Position numbers and translations under genes: made by a program
Source of the DNA: JAPOUP01 sp965203605
GTDB lineage: Bacteria > Pseudomonadota > Alphaproteobacteria > Rhodobacterales > Rhodobacteraceae
Assembly: GCA_965203605.1 (NCBI GenBank)
Contig: OZ241902.1
Coordinates: forward strand, 2,542,001-2,606,000
Length of the DNA: 64,000 nucleotides
Reading direction: 5' to 3'
The notes under the pieces: generated by a model
Databases searched by the model: none
Seen by the model: the letters and a program-made list of their open reading frames with translations, nothing else
What the model was told of the DNA's origin: nothing
Shown: one piece after another, positions 54,027 to 63,449 of the stretch
How the letters are laid out: each line of letters begins with the position of its first letter
Numbering within the stretch: position 1 is the first letter of the stretch

Positions 54027-54904
54027 TGGCGGAACTGATTCAGATCCTGGTGCTGGGTCTCGCCCTTGGCGGTGTCTATGCGTTGATGGGCGCGGGTCTG
54101 AGCCTCGTGTTTGGCGTTATGAGGATCGTCAATCTCGCCCATCCCTCCCTGATCATGGCCGGTGCCTACGTCGCCTACTGGGCGTTCAGGCTTCTTGGCG
54201 CCGATCCGCTTGCCATGCTACCGGTCGCCGCCACGATACTCGCAGCGACCGGCGTTCTACTCTACCGGCTCGTGTTTGAGCGCGAAGCGCGTTCCGCGAA
54301 ATACTCCGAGATGACGGTACTCCTCACGTTCGCCCTTGCGATGGTTGTTGAAGGCGGGCTGGGCGCAGCCTTCACCAACACCCAACGGGTTACCTCTCCT
54401 GACTACGCCACCGACGCGTTCTTTATCGGCTCCGTGTTCATTCCAAAAGGGCAGCTCTATGCCGGTTTGGCTTCCCTCTCCCTGATCGGCGGCCTGGCGC
54501 TGTTTCTGAAGTACTCCAGCTTCGGCTACGCGGTCCGCGCAACCACACAGAACCGGGAGGCGGCGGAACTCCTCGGCGTCAATGTGAGCTTCGTCGGTCT
54601 CGTCAGCTTCGCGATCGGAATCGGAATGGCCGGTGCCGCAGGATCGCTGGTTTCCTTCGTGTTCTCCTTCTTCCCGGCGAAACACTGGGAATGGATCGCC
54701 ATTCTGATGTCTCTCGTCGTGCTGGGGGGCATGGGATCAATCCTGGGAACGGTCCTCGCCGCCTTCATCCTCTCGACGGTTGCCGCCTATGTCGGATTCC
54801 TCTTTGGCGCCACCTGGTCGACCCTGACGTTTTTCGTGTCACTCTTCGTCGTCCTTCTGGTGCGACCCCAGGGCATTTTTGGTGAAAGACCGGAGCTTGC
54901 ATGA
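54023..54904 (+). CDS. livH: Liv-type ABC transporter permease
   Basis: A 293-residue polytopic permease with the LivH opening LALGGVYALMGAGLSLVFGVMRIVNLAHPSL and about eight hydrophobic helices. The FGYAVRATTQNREAAELLGVN cytoplasmic loop contacts the ATPases. It is coupled to livF and livM by four-base overlaps. Confidence 0.88.
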   Translation: MMAELIQILVLGLALGGVYALMGAGLSLVFGVMRIVNLAHPSLIMAGAYVAYWAFRLLGADPLAMLPVAATILAATGVLLYRLVFEREARSAKYSEMTVLLTFALAMVVEGGLGAAFTNTQRVTSPDYATDAFFIGSVFIPKGQLYAGLASLSLIGGLALFLKYSSFGYAVRATTQNREAAELLGVNVSFVGLVSFAIGIGMAGAAGSLVSFVFSFFPAKHWEWIAILMSLVVLGGMGSILGTVLAAFILSTVAAYVGFLFGATWSTLTFFVSLFVVLLVRPQGIFGERPELA

Positions 54905-55935
54905 TGCCCACCCGAGAGACATCGGATATTCTCCAACAACGGCGCACCTACAACGAGTCGCTTGCCTCGGCAGCCGACACAACCCGCGCAATTTGGTTCC
55001 CTCCAGCTGTCCTCGCAGTGCTTTTCGCGCTTCCCGCCCTTCAGTTCGCAGGCAATTACAACTACGTCCTGCATCTCGTGCTCTACACGGCCTGCTATGT
55101 CGTAATGGCTTCGGGGTGGAACATTCTCGGGGGATTCGCGGGCTATATATCGCTCGGCCACAACGTGTTCTTCGCCGTTGGTGGCTATTTCGCCGGAATG
55201 GTGTTCGCGCGATATGGCATCTCCACCATCATCCTGGCGCCATTCGCTGGCCTTGTAGCTGGAGCACTGGGTTATCTCATTGGCCTGATCACGCTGCGTG
55301 TCAGAGGACCTTCCTTCATCATCTCGTCTCTGGCACTTGTGATGATATTCCGCATTTTCTTTGAGAACTGGGAGTTTGTGGGCGGAGCGGCCGGCGTGTC
55401 GCTGAAGGCAAATGACCTTCCGGTACAATGGGCGAAGCTCCCCTACTACTACGCGTTCATCATAATGGCAGCCTTCGCGGTCTGGGCATCCTTCCGCATC
55501 AGGCACTCGAAGTTCGGACTCGGTCTGCGGGCGATCTCCAAGGACGAAATCAAGAGTGAGAGTGCCGGCATCAACACCCGGTTCTACAAGGTTCTGGCTT
55601 TCGCGATCTCAGCGTTCTTCGTCGGAATGGCCGGTGCGGTTTGGGGAGAATACCTCGCCTATATCCGTCCAAACATCTACCTCGTAATCCTGATTTCGGT
55701 GAACATGGTTCTGATGTGCATCCTCGGTGGAAAGGGAACGATCGCCGGACCGGTCATTGGCGCCATCCTGATCGTGAGCTTCAACGAGTTCTTCGTGGCA
55801 ACGCTTGGCGCTTCGGAGATCAACATTCTTGCGACCGGTCTCATCATGATGCTTTCGCTGATGTTCTTTCCACTCGGAATTGTTGGCACGCTCGCGAAAC
55901 ACCGCAGACTTCCGCGTGTTCTTAACTGGGACTGA
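54901..55935 (+). CDS. livM: Liv-type ABC transporter permease
   Basis: A 344-residue permease with some ten hydrophobic helices. GGFAGYISLGHNVFFAVGGYFAG and the FGLGLRAISKDEIKSESAGIN loop are LivM hallmarks. It closes the transporter block; the GST gene follows after four bases. Confidence 0.88.
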   Translation: MMPTRETSDILQQRRTYNESLASAADTTRAIWFPPAVLAVLFALPALQFAGNYNYVLHLVLYTACYVVMASGWNILGGFAGYISLGHNVFFAVGGYFAGMVFARYGISTIILAPFAGLVAGALGYLIGLITLRVRGPSFIISSLALVMIFRIFFENWEFVGGAAGVSLKANDLPVQWAKLPYYYAFIIMAAFAVWASFRIRHSKFGLGLRAISKDEIKSESAGINTRFYKVLAFAISAFFVGMAGAVWGEYLAYIRPNIYLVILISVNMVLMCILGGKGTIAGPVIGAILIVSFNEFFVATLGASEINILATGLIMMLSLMFFPLGIVGTLAKHRRLPRVLNWD

Positions 55936-55939
55936 AACG

Positions 55940-56755
55940 ATGGATGAATTCGTTCTCTACAACGCTCCGCAGTCCACATGCAGCCAGCGAGTGCGATATG
56001 CGCTTCATGCCAAGGGACAGGAATTTAGGGAGCATAGACTCGACCTCTTTTCGGGCGATCAACTCCAGCCGGACTACCTAGCGATCAACCCCAACGGAGT
56101 CGTGCCGACCCTGGTCCATAATGGGACGCCGATCATCGACAGCTCAGTCATACTCGAGTATCTGGAAGACATCTTCCCGGACACACAACCGATGCGTCCG
56201 ACAGATCCCAGGCGTACTGCGCAGATGCGCGCAATGATGCGATTCGTCGATGAGGTCCCGACACCGGCAATTCGGATACCCTCCTATAATCTGGCGTTTC
56301 TTCCACATTTCCAAGCCATGACCGAAGACGAATTCCAGGATCTTTGCGATAGCAAACCGCTGCGGCGGGAATTCCTGATGCGCATGGGCCGAACCGGCTT
56401 TCCGACGGCTGACATGGATGAGGCGATGGGTCGCCTCAGGCGCGGACTCGAACGTGTAGGGCTCTGGCTGGACGAGAATGGTGGCCCGTGGCTCCTGGGA
56501 TCGCGGATTAGCCTGATCGATCTGGCGCTCATGCCGGTCGTCGTGCGGATGGAGGACATAAACCTTGATCACCTTTGGGACGAATTGCCCGCAACAGGCG
56601 CCTGGCTCGACCGAATCCGCGCCACCCCGTCATTTGGGAAGACCTTCTATCATGGCGCTCTCCTGACGGAAAAATACCCCCACCTCGCGAATTTAAGAGC
56701 CGCAGGTTCGATGGAAAATCATCCAACCTCAATCGTATCGGACTCCCAGGCATGA
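55940..56755 (+). CDS. glutathione S-transferase family protein
   Basis: A 271-residue GST. The N-terminal thioredoxin fold opens VLYNAPQSTCSQRVRYALHAKG with a Ser/Cys active-site region at residues 11-14, the cis-Pro in NPNGVVPTLVHNG and the ES-like GSH-binding IIDSSVILEYLED. The helical C-domain extends to about 250, with an insertion around residues 110-150. In catabolic operons such enzymes act as isomerases or ether lyases. Its stop overlaps the hydrolase start (ATGA). Confidence 0.82.
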   Translation: MDEFVLYNAPQSTCSQRVRYALHAKGQEFREHRLDLFSGDQLQPDYLAINPNGVVPTLVHNGTPIIDSSVILEYLEDIFPDTQPMRPTDPRRTAQMRAMMRFVDEVPTPAIRIPSYNLAFLPHFQAMTEDEFQDLCDSKPLRREFLMRMGRTGFPTADMDEAMGRLRRGLERVGLWLDENGGPWLLGSRISLIDLALMPVVVRMEDINLDHLWDELPATGAWLDRIRATPSFGKTFYHGALLTEKYPHLANLRAAGSMENHPTSIVSDSQA

Positions 56756-57843
56756 CGAAGGACGGCCCAGGCCTCGATGCACAGATTGCGACCGCCACCG
56801 CGCACTGGTCGCACAGAATGGTAACGAACGGCGTGCCGCTGTCAGACTTTCAGGACGTCACTTCGTCGATCAGGGAATGGGATGACTGGTGTCCAGCCTG
56901 GGTGGCCAGAGGCAATGTCCATTCAGCGCTTGGTGAAGTCTCTCATCGGGAAGGGTACCGCCTAAGTGCCGGTGAACATTTCGCAACCGCGGCCGTCTGC
57001 TACCATTTCGCCAAGTTCCTGTTCGTGCATGATGAGGAAAAGATGGCGGCCGCCCACAGTCGCGCGGTGAAGGCATATGAGCGCGCACTGCCTGATCTCG
57101 ATCCACCCGGCGAAAAGGTCTCCATCAGGTACGGTTCGGAGACTCTCGCGGGCGTTCTGAGAAAACCCAAGGAACGCACATGCCCGCCAGTTGTGGTGAT
57201 GTGCATGGGTCTCGATTCCGCGAAGGAGGAAATGCGGACAAACGAGGACGTATTCCTGTCCCGTGGCCTGGCGACGCTCACCTTCGACGGGCCGGGACAG
57301 GGAGAAGCGGAGCAATCGCTGCCAATTCTACCGGAATACGAAAGACCCGTCGGAGCGGTGATTGACTGGCTTGAGACCAGGCAGGATGTTGACCCGTCGC
57401 GGGTCGGACTCTGGGGAGTCAGTCTCGGAGGCTACTACGCACCTCGCGCGGCCGCCTTCGAACCCCGCATCCGTGCCTGCATTTCGCTCTCTGGGCCATT
57501 TGACTTCCTCGAAGCCTTCGCTCGCGTACCGGACTTGACCCGAGCCGCTTTCATCGCAAGATGCCACGCCAAGGACGATCACGAGGCGATTGAGTTAGCC
57601 AAGCGAATGCGTCTGCAGGAAGTTGCCCACCGCATCGAGTGCCCAATTTACGTTGTCGGAGGCAAACTTGATCGGGTGATTCCTCCCGACCACGTAGAGA
57701 GGCTAGCAGCCTCGGTCTCCGGACCAACCACTCTGAACATGGTGGAAGACGGAACGCATGTCGTGAACAACCGCCCCTACCGCTACCGCCCGCAATCAGC
57801 CGACTGGCTTGCGGCGAGGCTCAAGAACCGAGATTCCAGATGA
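56752..57843 (+). CDS. alpha/beta hydrolase related to 2,6-dihydroxypseudooxynicotine hydrolase/FrsA
   Basis: A 363-residue hydrolase with an N-terminal helical cap (residues 1-115; HFATAAVCYHFAKFLFVHDEE is characteristic) and a hydrolase core. Nucleophile Ser224 lies in WGVSLGGYYA, Asp307 in GGKLDRVIPP and His336 in DGTHVVNN. The layout matches pseudooxynicotine hydrolases that break C-C bonds in nicotine breakdown and related ester/C-C hydrolases. The substrate is not fixed. It starts at ATG 56752. Confidence 0.83.
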   Translation: MTKDGPGLDAQIATATAHWSHRMVTNGVPLSDFQDVTSSIREWDDWCPAWVARGNVHSALGEVSHREGYRLSAGEHFATAAVCYHFAKFLFVHDEEKMAAAHSRAVKAYERALPDLDPPGEKVSIRYGSETLAGVLRKPKERTCPPVVVMCMGLDSAKEEMRTNEDVFLSRGLATLTFDGPGQGEAEQSLPILPEYERPVGAVIDWLETRQDVDPSRVGLWGVSLGGYYAPRAAAFEPRIRACISLSGPFDFLEAFARVPDLTRAAFIARCHAKDDHEAIELAKRMRLQEVAHRIECPIYVVGGKLDRVIPPDHVERLAASVSGPTTLNMVEDGTHVVNNRPYRYRPQSADWLAARLKNRDSR

Positions 57844-57948
57844 GGCCCGACCCGGACAGCAATCGTCCCGCAATCAGAGGCGGCATAAGCCAAAGTGGGG
57901 ACTCCCATCGCCAACCCACCGCAATGAAACGAACATTTGGAGGCTAGA

Positions 57949-59247
57949 ATGAACCAGGCCCTGACCCCCAACGTCCTGAAACCCGCCGATCTTGATCCGC
58001 ACTGGAACTGGGAAGGCAGGTTGCCTGCCTGGGGCCATACATCCGTCGACTTCGAGCGGCGCGTGGACCACGACCGTCTGCGCCGTTACCGGCTGAACCG
58101 TACGCGTGAAGCTCTTAATGCGTCAGACTGCGGAACGCTGCTGCTGTTTGATGTCAACAACATCCGCTATGTCTCCGCGACCAAGATCGGCGAGTGGGAG
58201 CGGGACAAGATGTGCCGGTTCTGTCTGCTGACTGGCGACGACTCCCCGTATGTCTGGGACTTCGGTTCGGCAGCCGTACATCACCGGAAGTATTCCGACT
58301 GGCTGGAGCCCGATCACTGCCGTGCTGGAGTCGTCGGAATGAGGGGCACAATTCCGCCTTCATTCGGCCTGATGAAGCATTATGCCGAAGAGATTGCCGG
58401 CCTGATTCGCGATGCCGGTCTGATTGATATGCCGGTCGGCGTTGACTACGCCGAAACCGCAATGTTCCATGCTCTGCAGGAAGCCGGCCTCAGGGTCGTT
58501 GATGGCCAGCAAATCATGTTGTCGGCACGGGAAATCAAGAACTGGGACGAGATCCAGCTCTTGACCCAGGCAGCCAGCATGGTCGACGGCGTCTACCACA
58601 AGATCTACGAAGAGCTTAAGCCCGGCGTTCGCGAGAACGACATCGTCGCCCTCGCCAACAAGCTGCTCTATGAGATGGGTTCGGACGATGTCGAGGCGAT
58701 CAACGCAATATCCGGCGAACGCTGCAATCCGCATCCGCACAACTTCACAGACCGCCTGTTCCGACCCGGAGACCAGGCATTCTTTGACATCCTTCAGTCC
58801 TATCAGGGGTATCGGACGTGTTACTACCGCACTTTCAACATTGGCCGGGCGACGCCTTCGCAGCATGACGCCTATGTCAAATGCCGCGAGTGGCTAGACG
58901 CGGCGATCGACGCAATCAAGCCGGGCGTGACAACCGACCTTGTCGCCGGCCTGTGGCCGGCGGCGGCGGAATACGGATTTCCGGACGAGCTATCAGCCTT
59001 CGGCCTGCAGTTCGGTCATGGCCTGGGACTGGCATTGCACGAGCGGCCGATCATAAGTCGGGCGGTCAGCCTCGACAATCCGATGGAGATACAGACTGGC
59101 ATGGTGTTCGCGCTTGAGACCTACTGCCCTGCCAGCGATGGATTTTCGGCGGCGAGGATTGAGGAGGAAGTCGTGGTTACTGACAACGGCTGCGAGGTGA
59201 TCAGCCTGTTCCCGGCAGAGGAGCTGCCGATAGCCAACCGTTACTGA
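57949..59247 (+). CDS. M24-fold protein (creatinase/Xaa-Pro peptidase-like) with altered metal site
   Basis: A 432-residue protein with a creatinase N-domain (residues 45-190) and pita-bread M24 domain. Of the five metal ligands, Asp280 (FFDILQ), His357 (FGHGLGLALHERP), Glu390 (FALETYCP) and one Glu in RIEEEVVV are present. The second Asp of the usual D-x-x-R-T-F motif is Cys291 (CYYRTF). This implies a mono-metal or metal-free enzyme, like creatinase or lyase-type members. GGAGGC fixes the ATG at 57949. DddP-type DMSP lyase was considered and not supported. Confidence 0.8.
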   Translation: MNQALTPNVLKPADLDPHWNWEGRLPAWGHTSVDFERRVDHDRLRRYRLNRTREALNASDCGTLLLFDVNNIRYVSATKIGEWERDKMCRFCLLTGDDSPYVWDFGSAAVHHRKYSDWLEPDHCRAGVVGMRGTIPPSFGLMKHYAEEIAGLIRDAGLIDMPVGVDYAETAMFHALQEAGLRVVDGQQIMLSAREIKNWDEIQLLTQAASMVDGVYHKIYEELKPGVRENDIVALANKLLYEMGSDDVEAINAISGERCNPHPHNFTDRLFRPGDQAFFDILQSYQGYRTCYYRTFNIGRATPSQHDAYVKCREWLDAAIDAIKPGVTTDLVAGLWPAAAEYGFPDELSAFGLQFGHGLGLALHERPIISRAVSLDNPMEIQTGMVFALETYCPASDGFSAARIEEEVVVTDNGCEVISLFPAEELPIANRY

Positions 59248-59292
59248 CATCACATGGTCCATCGGGTATAACGAGGCGGAAGCGGGGGCGCC

Positions 59293-60318
59293 ATGAGCGA
59301 GGCCATGCTGAAATCCAACGTTGAGGACTATCTGCGGATGTACCGGCAGATGGTGCGCATTCGTACCTTCGAGGACAATGCAAATCAGTTATATCTCTCG
59401 GCAAGGATGCCCGGGCTGACGCATATATATTCCGGTGAGGAAGCGGTCGCCGTCGGATTGTGTGAGGCACTCCGCACGACAGATAGAATCACCTCGACCC
59501 ATCGAGGCCACGGCCATTGCGTGGCCAAGGGGGCATCATTCAGAAAGATGTTCTGTGAACTACTTGGCAAGGCAGAGGGCTATTGCCGTGGCAAAGGCGG
59601 TTCGATGCATATTGCCGACCAGTCGAATGGCAACCTGGGCGCCAACGCAATTGTCGGCGGTTCAATGGGAATCGCGACCGGTTCGGCGCTGTCCGCCAGG
59701 ATGCAGGGCAAAGACGACGTGACGGTCTGCTTCTTCGGTGACGGAGCGACAGCTCAGGGCCTGATGTATGAAGTCATGAACATGGCTGCGCTCTGGAAGC
59801 TTCCAGTGATCTATGCATGCGAAAACAACGGCTATTCGGAATATACAAAGACATCGGAAATCGCGGCGGGCGACATTGTTGCCCGTGCCCAGGCATTTGG
59901 CATCGAGGCACACCGCGTCGATGGGCAGGACGTGCTCGGGGTCAATTCCCTGGCGCAACAGCTTGTGGCGCGATGCCGGGCCGGCGAAGGACCGTTCTTC
60001 GTCGAACTGAAAACCTATCGCTACCACGGTCACCATGTAGGCGACATCAACCGCGACTACTATCGGTCCAGAGAGGAAGAACGACACTGGAAGGAAGACC
60101 GCGATCCGATAAGGAACTTTGGCAGGAAGTTGATAGAGGATGGAATTTCGACCGAGGACGAGCTCCACGCCATAAGGGAAACGATTCGCGACGATGCCAA
60201 GGCAGCAGTGGAATACGCATTGTCCGCTCCTTATCCCGCGGACTCGGAAGTGGATATGCATGTCTTCACTGACGTGATGCATGCCTCGGCGCAAGGAGCC
60301 GGAAGATGCGCGAGATAA
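59293..60318 (+). CDS. 2-oxoacid/acetoin dehydrogenase E1 component alpha subunit
   Basis: A 341-residue thiamine-diphosphate subunit. The cofactor motif runs from GDG (149-151) to ENN (177-179). IYSGEEAVAVGLCEAL and the phosphorylation-loop-like TYRYHGHHVGDINRDYYRS are typical of the PDH/acetoin dehydrogenase alpha family. It overlaps the beta gene by 13 bases. Together they decarboxylate a 2-oxoacid or cleave acetoin and pass the acyl group to a lipoyl E2. Confidence 0.9.
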   Translation: MSEAMLKSNVEDYLRMYRQMVRIRTFEDNANQLYLSARMPGLTHIYSGEEAVAVGLCEALRTTDRITSTHRGHGHCVAKGASFRKMFCELLGKAEGYCRGKGGSMHIADQSNGNLGANAIVGGSMGIATGSALSARMQGKDDVTVCFFGDGATAQGLMYEVMNMAALWKLPVIYACENNGYSEYTKTSEIAAGDIVARAQAFGIEAHRVDGQDVLGVNSLAQQLVARCRAGEGPFFVELKTYRYHGHHVGDINRDYYRSREEERHWKEDRDPIRNFGRKLIEDGISTEDELHAIRETIRDDAKAAVEYALSAPYPADSEVDMHVFTDVMHASAQGAGRCAR

Positions 60319-61304
60319 CGCTTTCCCAAGCCGTCAACGAAGCCCTTTGCGAGGAAATGCGTCGCGACAGTTCGGTGTTTGTCATTGGGGAAGACGTCGC
60401 GGAGGCCGGAACACCCTTCAAGATTCTCTCGGGTCTCGTTGAGGAATTTGGAACCAAGCGCGTCATCGACACCCCCATCGCCGAGCCCGGTTTCATGGGA
60501 ATTGCGGTCGGTGCGGCCATGACCGGAATGCGGCCGGTGGTTGACCTGATGTTCGGCGACTTTCTGTATCTGGTCATGGACCAGCTCTGCAATCAGGCGG
60601 CGAAGACCCACTATATGTCTGGGGGTAAGCTGAACGTACCGCTGGTCCTGAGAACCAACCTCGGTGCCACACGCCGCTCTGCCGCCCAGCACTCCCAATC
60701 GCTGCACGCCTTGGTCGCTCACATCCCGGGACTCAAGGTCACCCTACCCTCCTCCGCCTACGAAGCGAAGGGCCTCCTGAAGTCCGCGATCCGGGATGAC
60801 AATCCGGTTGTGATTTTTGAAGACAAACTGATGTATCAGGATAAGGCACCTGTACCCGAGGAAGAATTCCTGATTCCCCTTGGGAAAGCGAAAGTTCTCC
60901 GTGAGGGAACGGACATCACTCTGGTCGGCACGTCGTCAATGGTTCAGGTCTGCCAGAAGGCCGCTGACCTCCTTGATGTCGAGGATGGCGTGTCCACAGA
61001 GGTCATCGACCCGCGCACAATCGTGCCACTGGATGAGTCGACAATTCTGGAATCGGCGAGGAAAACCAGCAGGGTCATCGTTGTGGACGAAGGCCATCAG
61101 AGTTTCGGCGTCACCTCGGAAATCGCCAGCCGCATCAACGAGCAGGCGTTCTATCATCTCGACGGACCGGTACTGCGCATGGGGGCAATGGACGTTCCGG
61201 TACCCTTCTCCCCTGCGCTTGAGGATCTAACCGTGCCCACTCCTGAAAGCGTGGTTCTCAACGCACGCAGGCTGCTCGGCGGAGAGATGATCCGTGCCGC
61301 TTGA
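60306..61304 (+). CDS. 2-oxoacid/acetoin dehydrogenase E1 component beta subunit
   Basis: A 332-residue beta subunit. GEDVAEAGTPFKILSGL, RVIDTPIAEPGFMGIAVGAAMTGMRPV and EVIDPRTIVPLDESTI are the family signatures. It overlaps the following E2 gene by 11 bases. The pair lacks a neighbouring E3 gene, so dihydrolipoamide dehydrogenase must come from elsewhere. Confidence 0.9.
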   Translation: MREITLSQAVNEALCEEMRRDSSVFVIGEDVAEAGTPFKILSGLVEEFGTKRVIDTPIAEPGFMGIAVGAAMTGMRPVVDLMFGDFLYLVMDQLCNQAAKTHYMSGGKLNVPLVLRTNLGATRRSAAQHSQSLHALVAHIPGLKVTLPSSAYEAKGLLKSAIRDDNPVVIFEDKLMYQDKAPVPEEEFLIPLGKAKVLREGTDITLVGTSSMVQVCQKAADLLDVEDGVSTEVIDPRTIVPLDESTILESARKTSRVIVVDEGHQSFGVTSEIASRINEQAFYHLDGPVLRMGAMDVPVPFSPALEDLTVPTPESVVLNARRLLGGEMIRAA

Positions 61305-62286
61305 AGTCATAATGCCGGCGCTCGGAATGGCGCAGGACAGTGGACTGGTTGTCGCATGGCATAAGTCACCGGGCGACTCGGTCAACGAGGGTGATGTGCT
61401 CTTCGAAGTCGAAACGGACAAAGCCACGATGGAGGTCGAGGCTCAAGGGTCCGGATACCTGTCGGATGTACGGGCGAAGGCTGGCGATGAGGTGCCGGTA
61501 GGTCAGACGATCGCATTGATTTCCGAAACACGGGAGGGCGGCGATCCTGGCGACATCGTGCAGGACGCAGGAAGTGACGGAGTGGCCGGGCCCGAAGATG
61601 CGTCCTATACTGCTTTCAAGCAACCACCTGTGTCTTCGACGATATCAAGGACAGCCGCCGAGGAGGTCGCGGGAAATGACGGCCGAACACTCGCGTCACC
61701 CAAGGCCAGAAGAATTGCCCTCGAGCGCGGAATAGAACTTCGGGACTTGCTGGGCAATGGGGTGAACCAGCCCATACATGCGAATGATGTATTGGAGTTT
61801 TCAAAGGCTAGGCGGACCGACGTCACAAACGCCTATCTGGCAGCTATGGTGTCTGACGCCGACTTCGTGAAGACCATCTCCGGGCTCCAATCCGGCGACC
61901 CCGAGATGACAGCAGGTAGGTTTGCCGCCATTCTGGCCGTCGGCGCAGCAAGGGTGGCTGGGATCGGGAACCGCATCTCGATCAGACTCGAACGCATTGG
62001 TGAGGGCTCCAAAACGCTCATCGACCCTGACATCCCGTGGCGGGAAACGGCTCCCCAACAGGCACCTCGGGTTCCTGATCTCGTCCTGCGCGATCTCACC
62101 GGCACCCGGTGGACCGCCTTTCATCAGTTCGCTGTCACTGCGCCAACCCTGACGCTCGCCTCAGGCAGCGGGCTGGTCTCCATCCGTTTGGATTACCGGC
62201 GGGGAACTTTGGACGACAGTTCGGCCATGACCTTGGTTTCGGGTTTTGCGGAGCGGGTCGAAACTCCGCTTCGACAGCTTCTCTGA
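61294..62286 (+). CDS. E2-like protein with lipoyl and E3-binding domains but degenerate acyltransferase domain
   Basis: A 330-residue protein. The lipoyl domain (residues 1-78) carries the lysine to be lipoylated, Lys43, in ETDKATMEV. A linker and peripheral subunit-binding domain (LASPKARRIALERGIELRDLLG, about 130-155) follow. The last 160 residues only faintly resemble E2 catalytic domains: the place of the active-site DHRxxDG motif reads LDYRRGTLDD, without the catalytic His. GTG start at 61294. It probably serves as the swinging-arm carrier while the next-but-one gene supplies catalysis. Confidence 0.8.
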   Translation: MPLEVIMPALGMAQDSGLVVAWHKSPGDSVNEGDVLFEVETDKATMEVEAQGSGYLSDVRAKAGDEVPVGQTIALISETREGGDPGDIVQDAGSDGVAGPEDASYTAFKQPPVSSTISRTAAEEVAGNDGRTLASPKARRIALERGIELRDLLGNGVNQPIHANDVLEFSKARRTDVTNAYLAAMVSDADFVKTISGLQSGDPEMTAGRFAAILAVGAARVAGIGNRISIRLERIGEGSKTLIDPDIPWRETAPQQAPRVPDLVLRDLTGTRWTAFHQFAVTAPTLTLASGSGLVSIRLDYRRGTLDDSSAMTLVSGFAERVETPLRQLL

Positions 62287-62298
62287 AGGGACACCGTC

Positions 62299-62589
62299 AT
62301 GTCTACGTCAGTTCGATTGCGGAAATCCGGAACCGAGATCCAATTCGTGTGCATATGGAGTTCTGAAGCCAAAGGCATCAGATTCGCCAATTCCGCAAAG
62401 GGTCGCTGCGAGCGGTTGGGCTCCACGATTACAGGAACCAGGCTCGGCCTGACAACTTTCCCGATCGCGCCGTATTCCGGACCGAGGGGCTCGGTCGCCA
62501 AGCCAGATCGTACCCGGGAGGAAACGCAGGAATATGTGCCGATCAAGCCAATCGCGGCGAACTGGCAGGCAACAGCATGTCGGATGTGA
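62299..62589 (+). CDS. hypothetical 96-residue protein between the two E2 genes
   Basis: The frame starts at ATG 62299, 12 bases after the preceding stop, and overlaps the next gene. The first residues (STSVRLRKSGTEIQ) look like the start of a lipoyl domain, but no DKA lysine motif follows and the rest is not recognised. It may be a decayed lipoyl domain once fused to the downstream catalytic E2. It lacks a good ribosome site. Confidence 0.4.
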   Translation: MSTSVRLRKSGTEIQFVCIWSSEAKGIRFANSAKGRCERLGSTITGTRLGLTTFPIAPYSGPRGSVAKPDRTREETQEYVPIKPIAANWQATACRM

Positions 62590-63443
62590 TAGCCAGCCCC
62601 TCGGTCCGGGCTCTCGCCGCAAGAAAGGGCATTGCTCTGGAAAAACTTGCCCAGGAACTGGGGCGTGGCACCATTCTACGCGAGGATATTGAAAGCGTTC
62701 ATCAGTCATCGAAAGGATCAGCATGGGACGTTGATCACTCGGCATTCGGCCCTGTCGTCGAAGAACCGCTGAGTCGCTTCGCCCGACTGGCGGGTGAGAA
62801 CCTGACCTCTTCCACCCAGTTCATTCCGTCAGTGACCCATCACGACAGTGCCGAGGTATCGATTCTTGAGACGTTCCGACGTAGCATCGAGCCTGAGGCA
62901 GAAGCCAAGGGAATCCGGATCACCGCCCTGGCATTCCAGATCAAGGTGTTGGCGCGAGCGCTGCGCGAATTCCCGAAGTTCAATGCATCCCTGAACCGGC
63001 AGGGCACCATTCTCATCAAGAAGGGCTACGTGAACATTGGGGTTGCCGTCGACACTCCGCATGGCCTCGTGGTCCCGGTCATGCGGGATGCGGACCAAAA
63101 AGGCGTCTTCGCCCTTGCGGCGGAACTCTCGGATGTCGCTGGACGTGCCAGGGATCGGAAAACAAGGCCCGAAGACCTGGGCGGCTGCTCGATGACGGTG
63201 TCGTCGCTTGGGGGCATCGGAGGAGAGTCTTTCACACCAATCATCAATCCACCGGAACTTGCGATCCTCGGGATATCAAAGGTCGTCACCCGACCAGTCT
63301 GGAATGGCCATGCATTTGAACCGGCCTCCGTTCTACCACTCGACCTGACTTACGACCATCGCGTGATCAACGGTGCTGAAGCAGCGCGATTCCTATGCTA
63401 CCTCTGTGCCCTGCTGGAAGAGCCGGCACGAATCATGGTCTGA
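62577..63443 (+). CDS. dihydrolipoamide acyltransferase catalytic protein lacking a lipoyl domain
   Basis: A 288-residue E2 made of a peripheral subunit-binding domain (SPSVRALAARKGIALEKLAQELG, residues 7-29) and the full catalytic domain. TPHGLVVPVMRDADQKG, SMTVSSLGGIGGESFTPIINPPELAILGI and the active-site DHRVINGAEA (His261) are present. There is no N-terminal lipoyl domain. It would need a lipoyl domain in trans, most simply from the protein at 61294-62286. The ATG at 62577 overlaps the small ORF. Confidence 0.87.
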   Translation: MSDVIASPSVRALAARKGIALEKLAQELGRGTILREDIESVHQSSKGSAWDVDHSAFGPVVEEPLSRFARLAGENLTSSTQFIPSVTHHDSAEVSILETFRRSIEPEAEAKGIRITALAFQIKVLARALREFPKFNASLNRQGTILIKKGYVNIGVAVDTPHGLVVPVMRDADQKGVFALAAELSDVAGRARDRKTRPEDLGGCSMTVSSLGGIGGESFTPIINPPELAILGISKVVTRPVWNGHAFEPASVLPLDLTYDHRVINGAEAARFLCYLCALLEEPARIMV

Positions 63444-63449
63444 AGTTCC

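Noticed and set aside
57949..59247. DMSP lyase DddP
   Set aside because: The M24 fold and length are similar, but the metal-ligand motif differs (CYYRTF) and the remembered DddP sequence does not align well.
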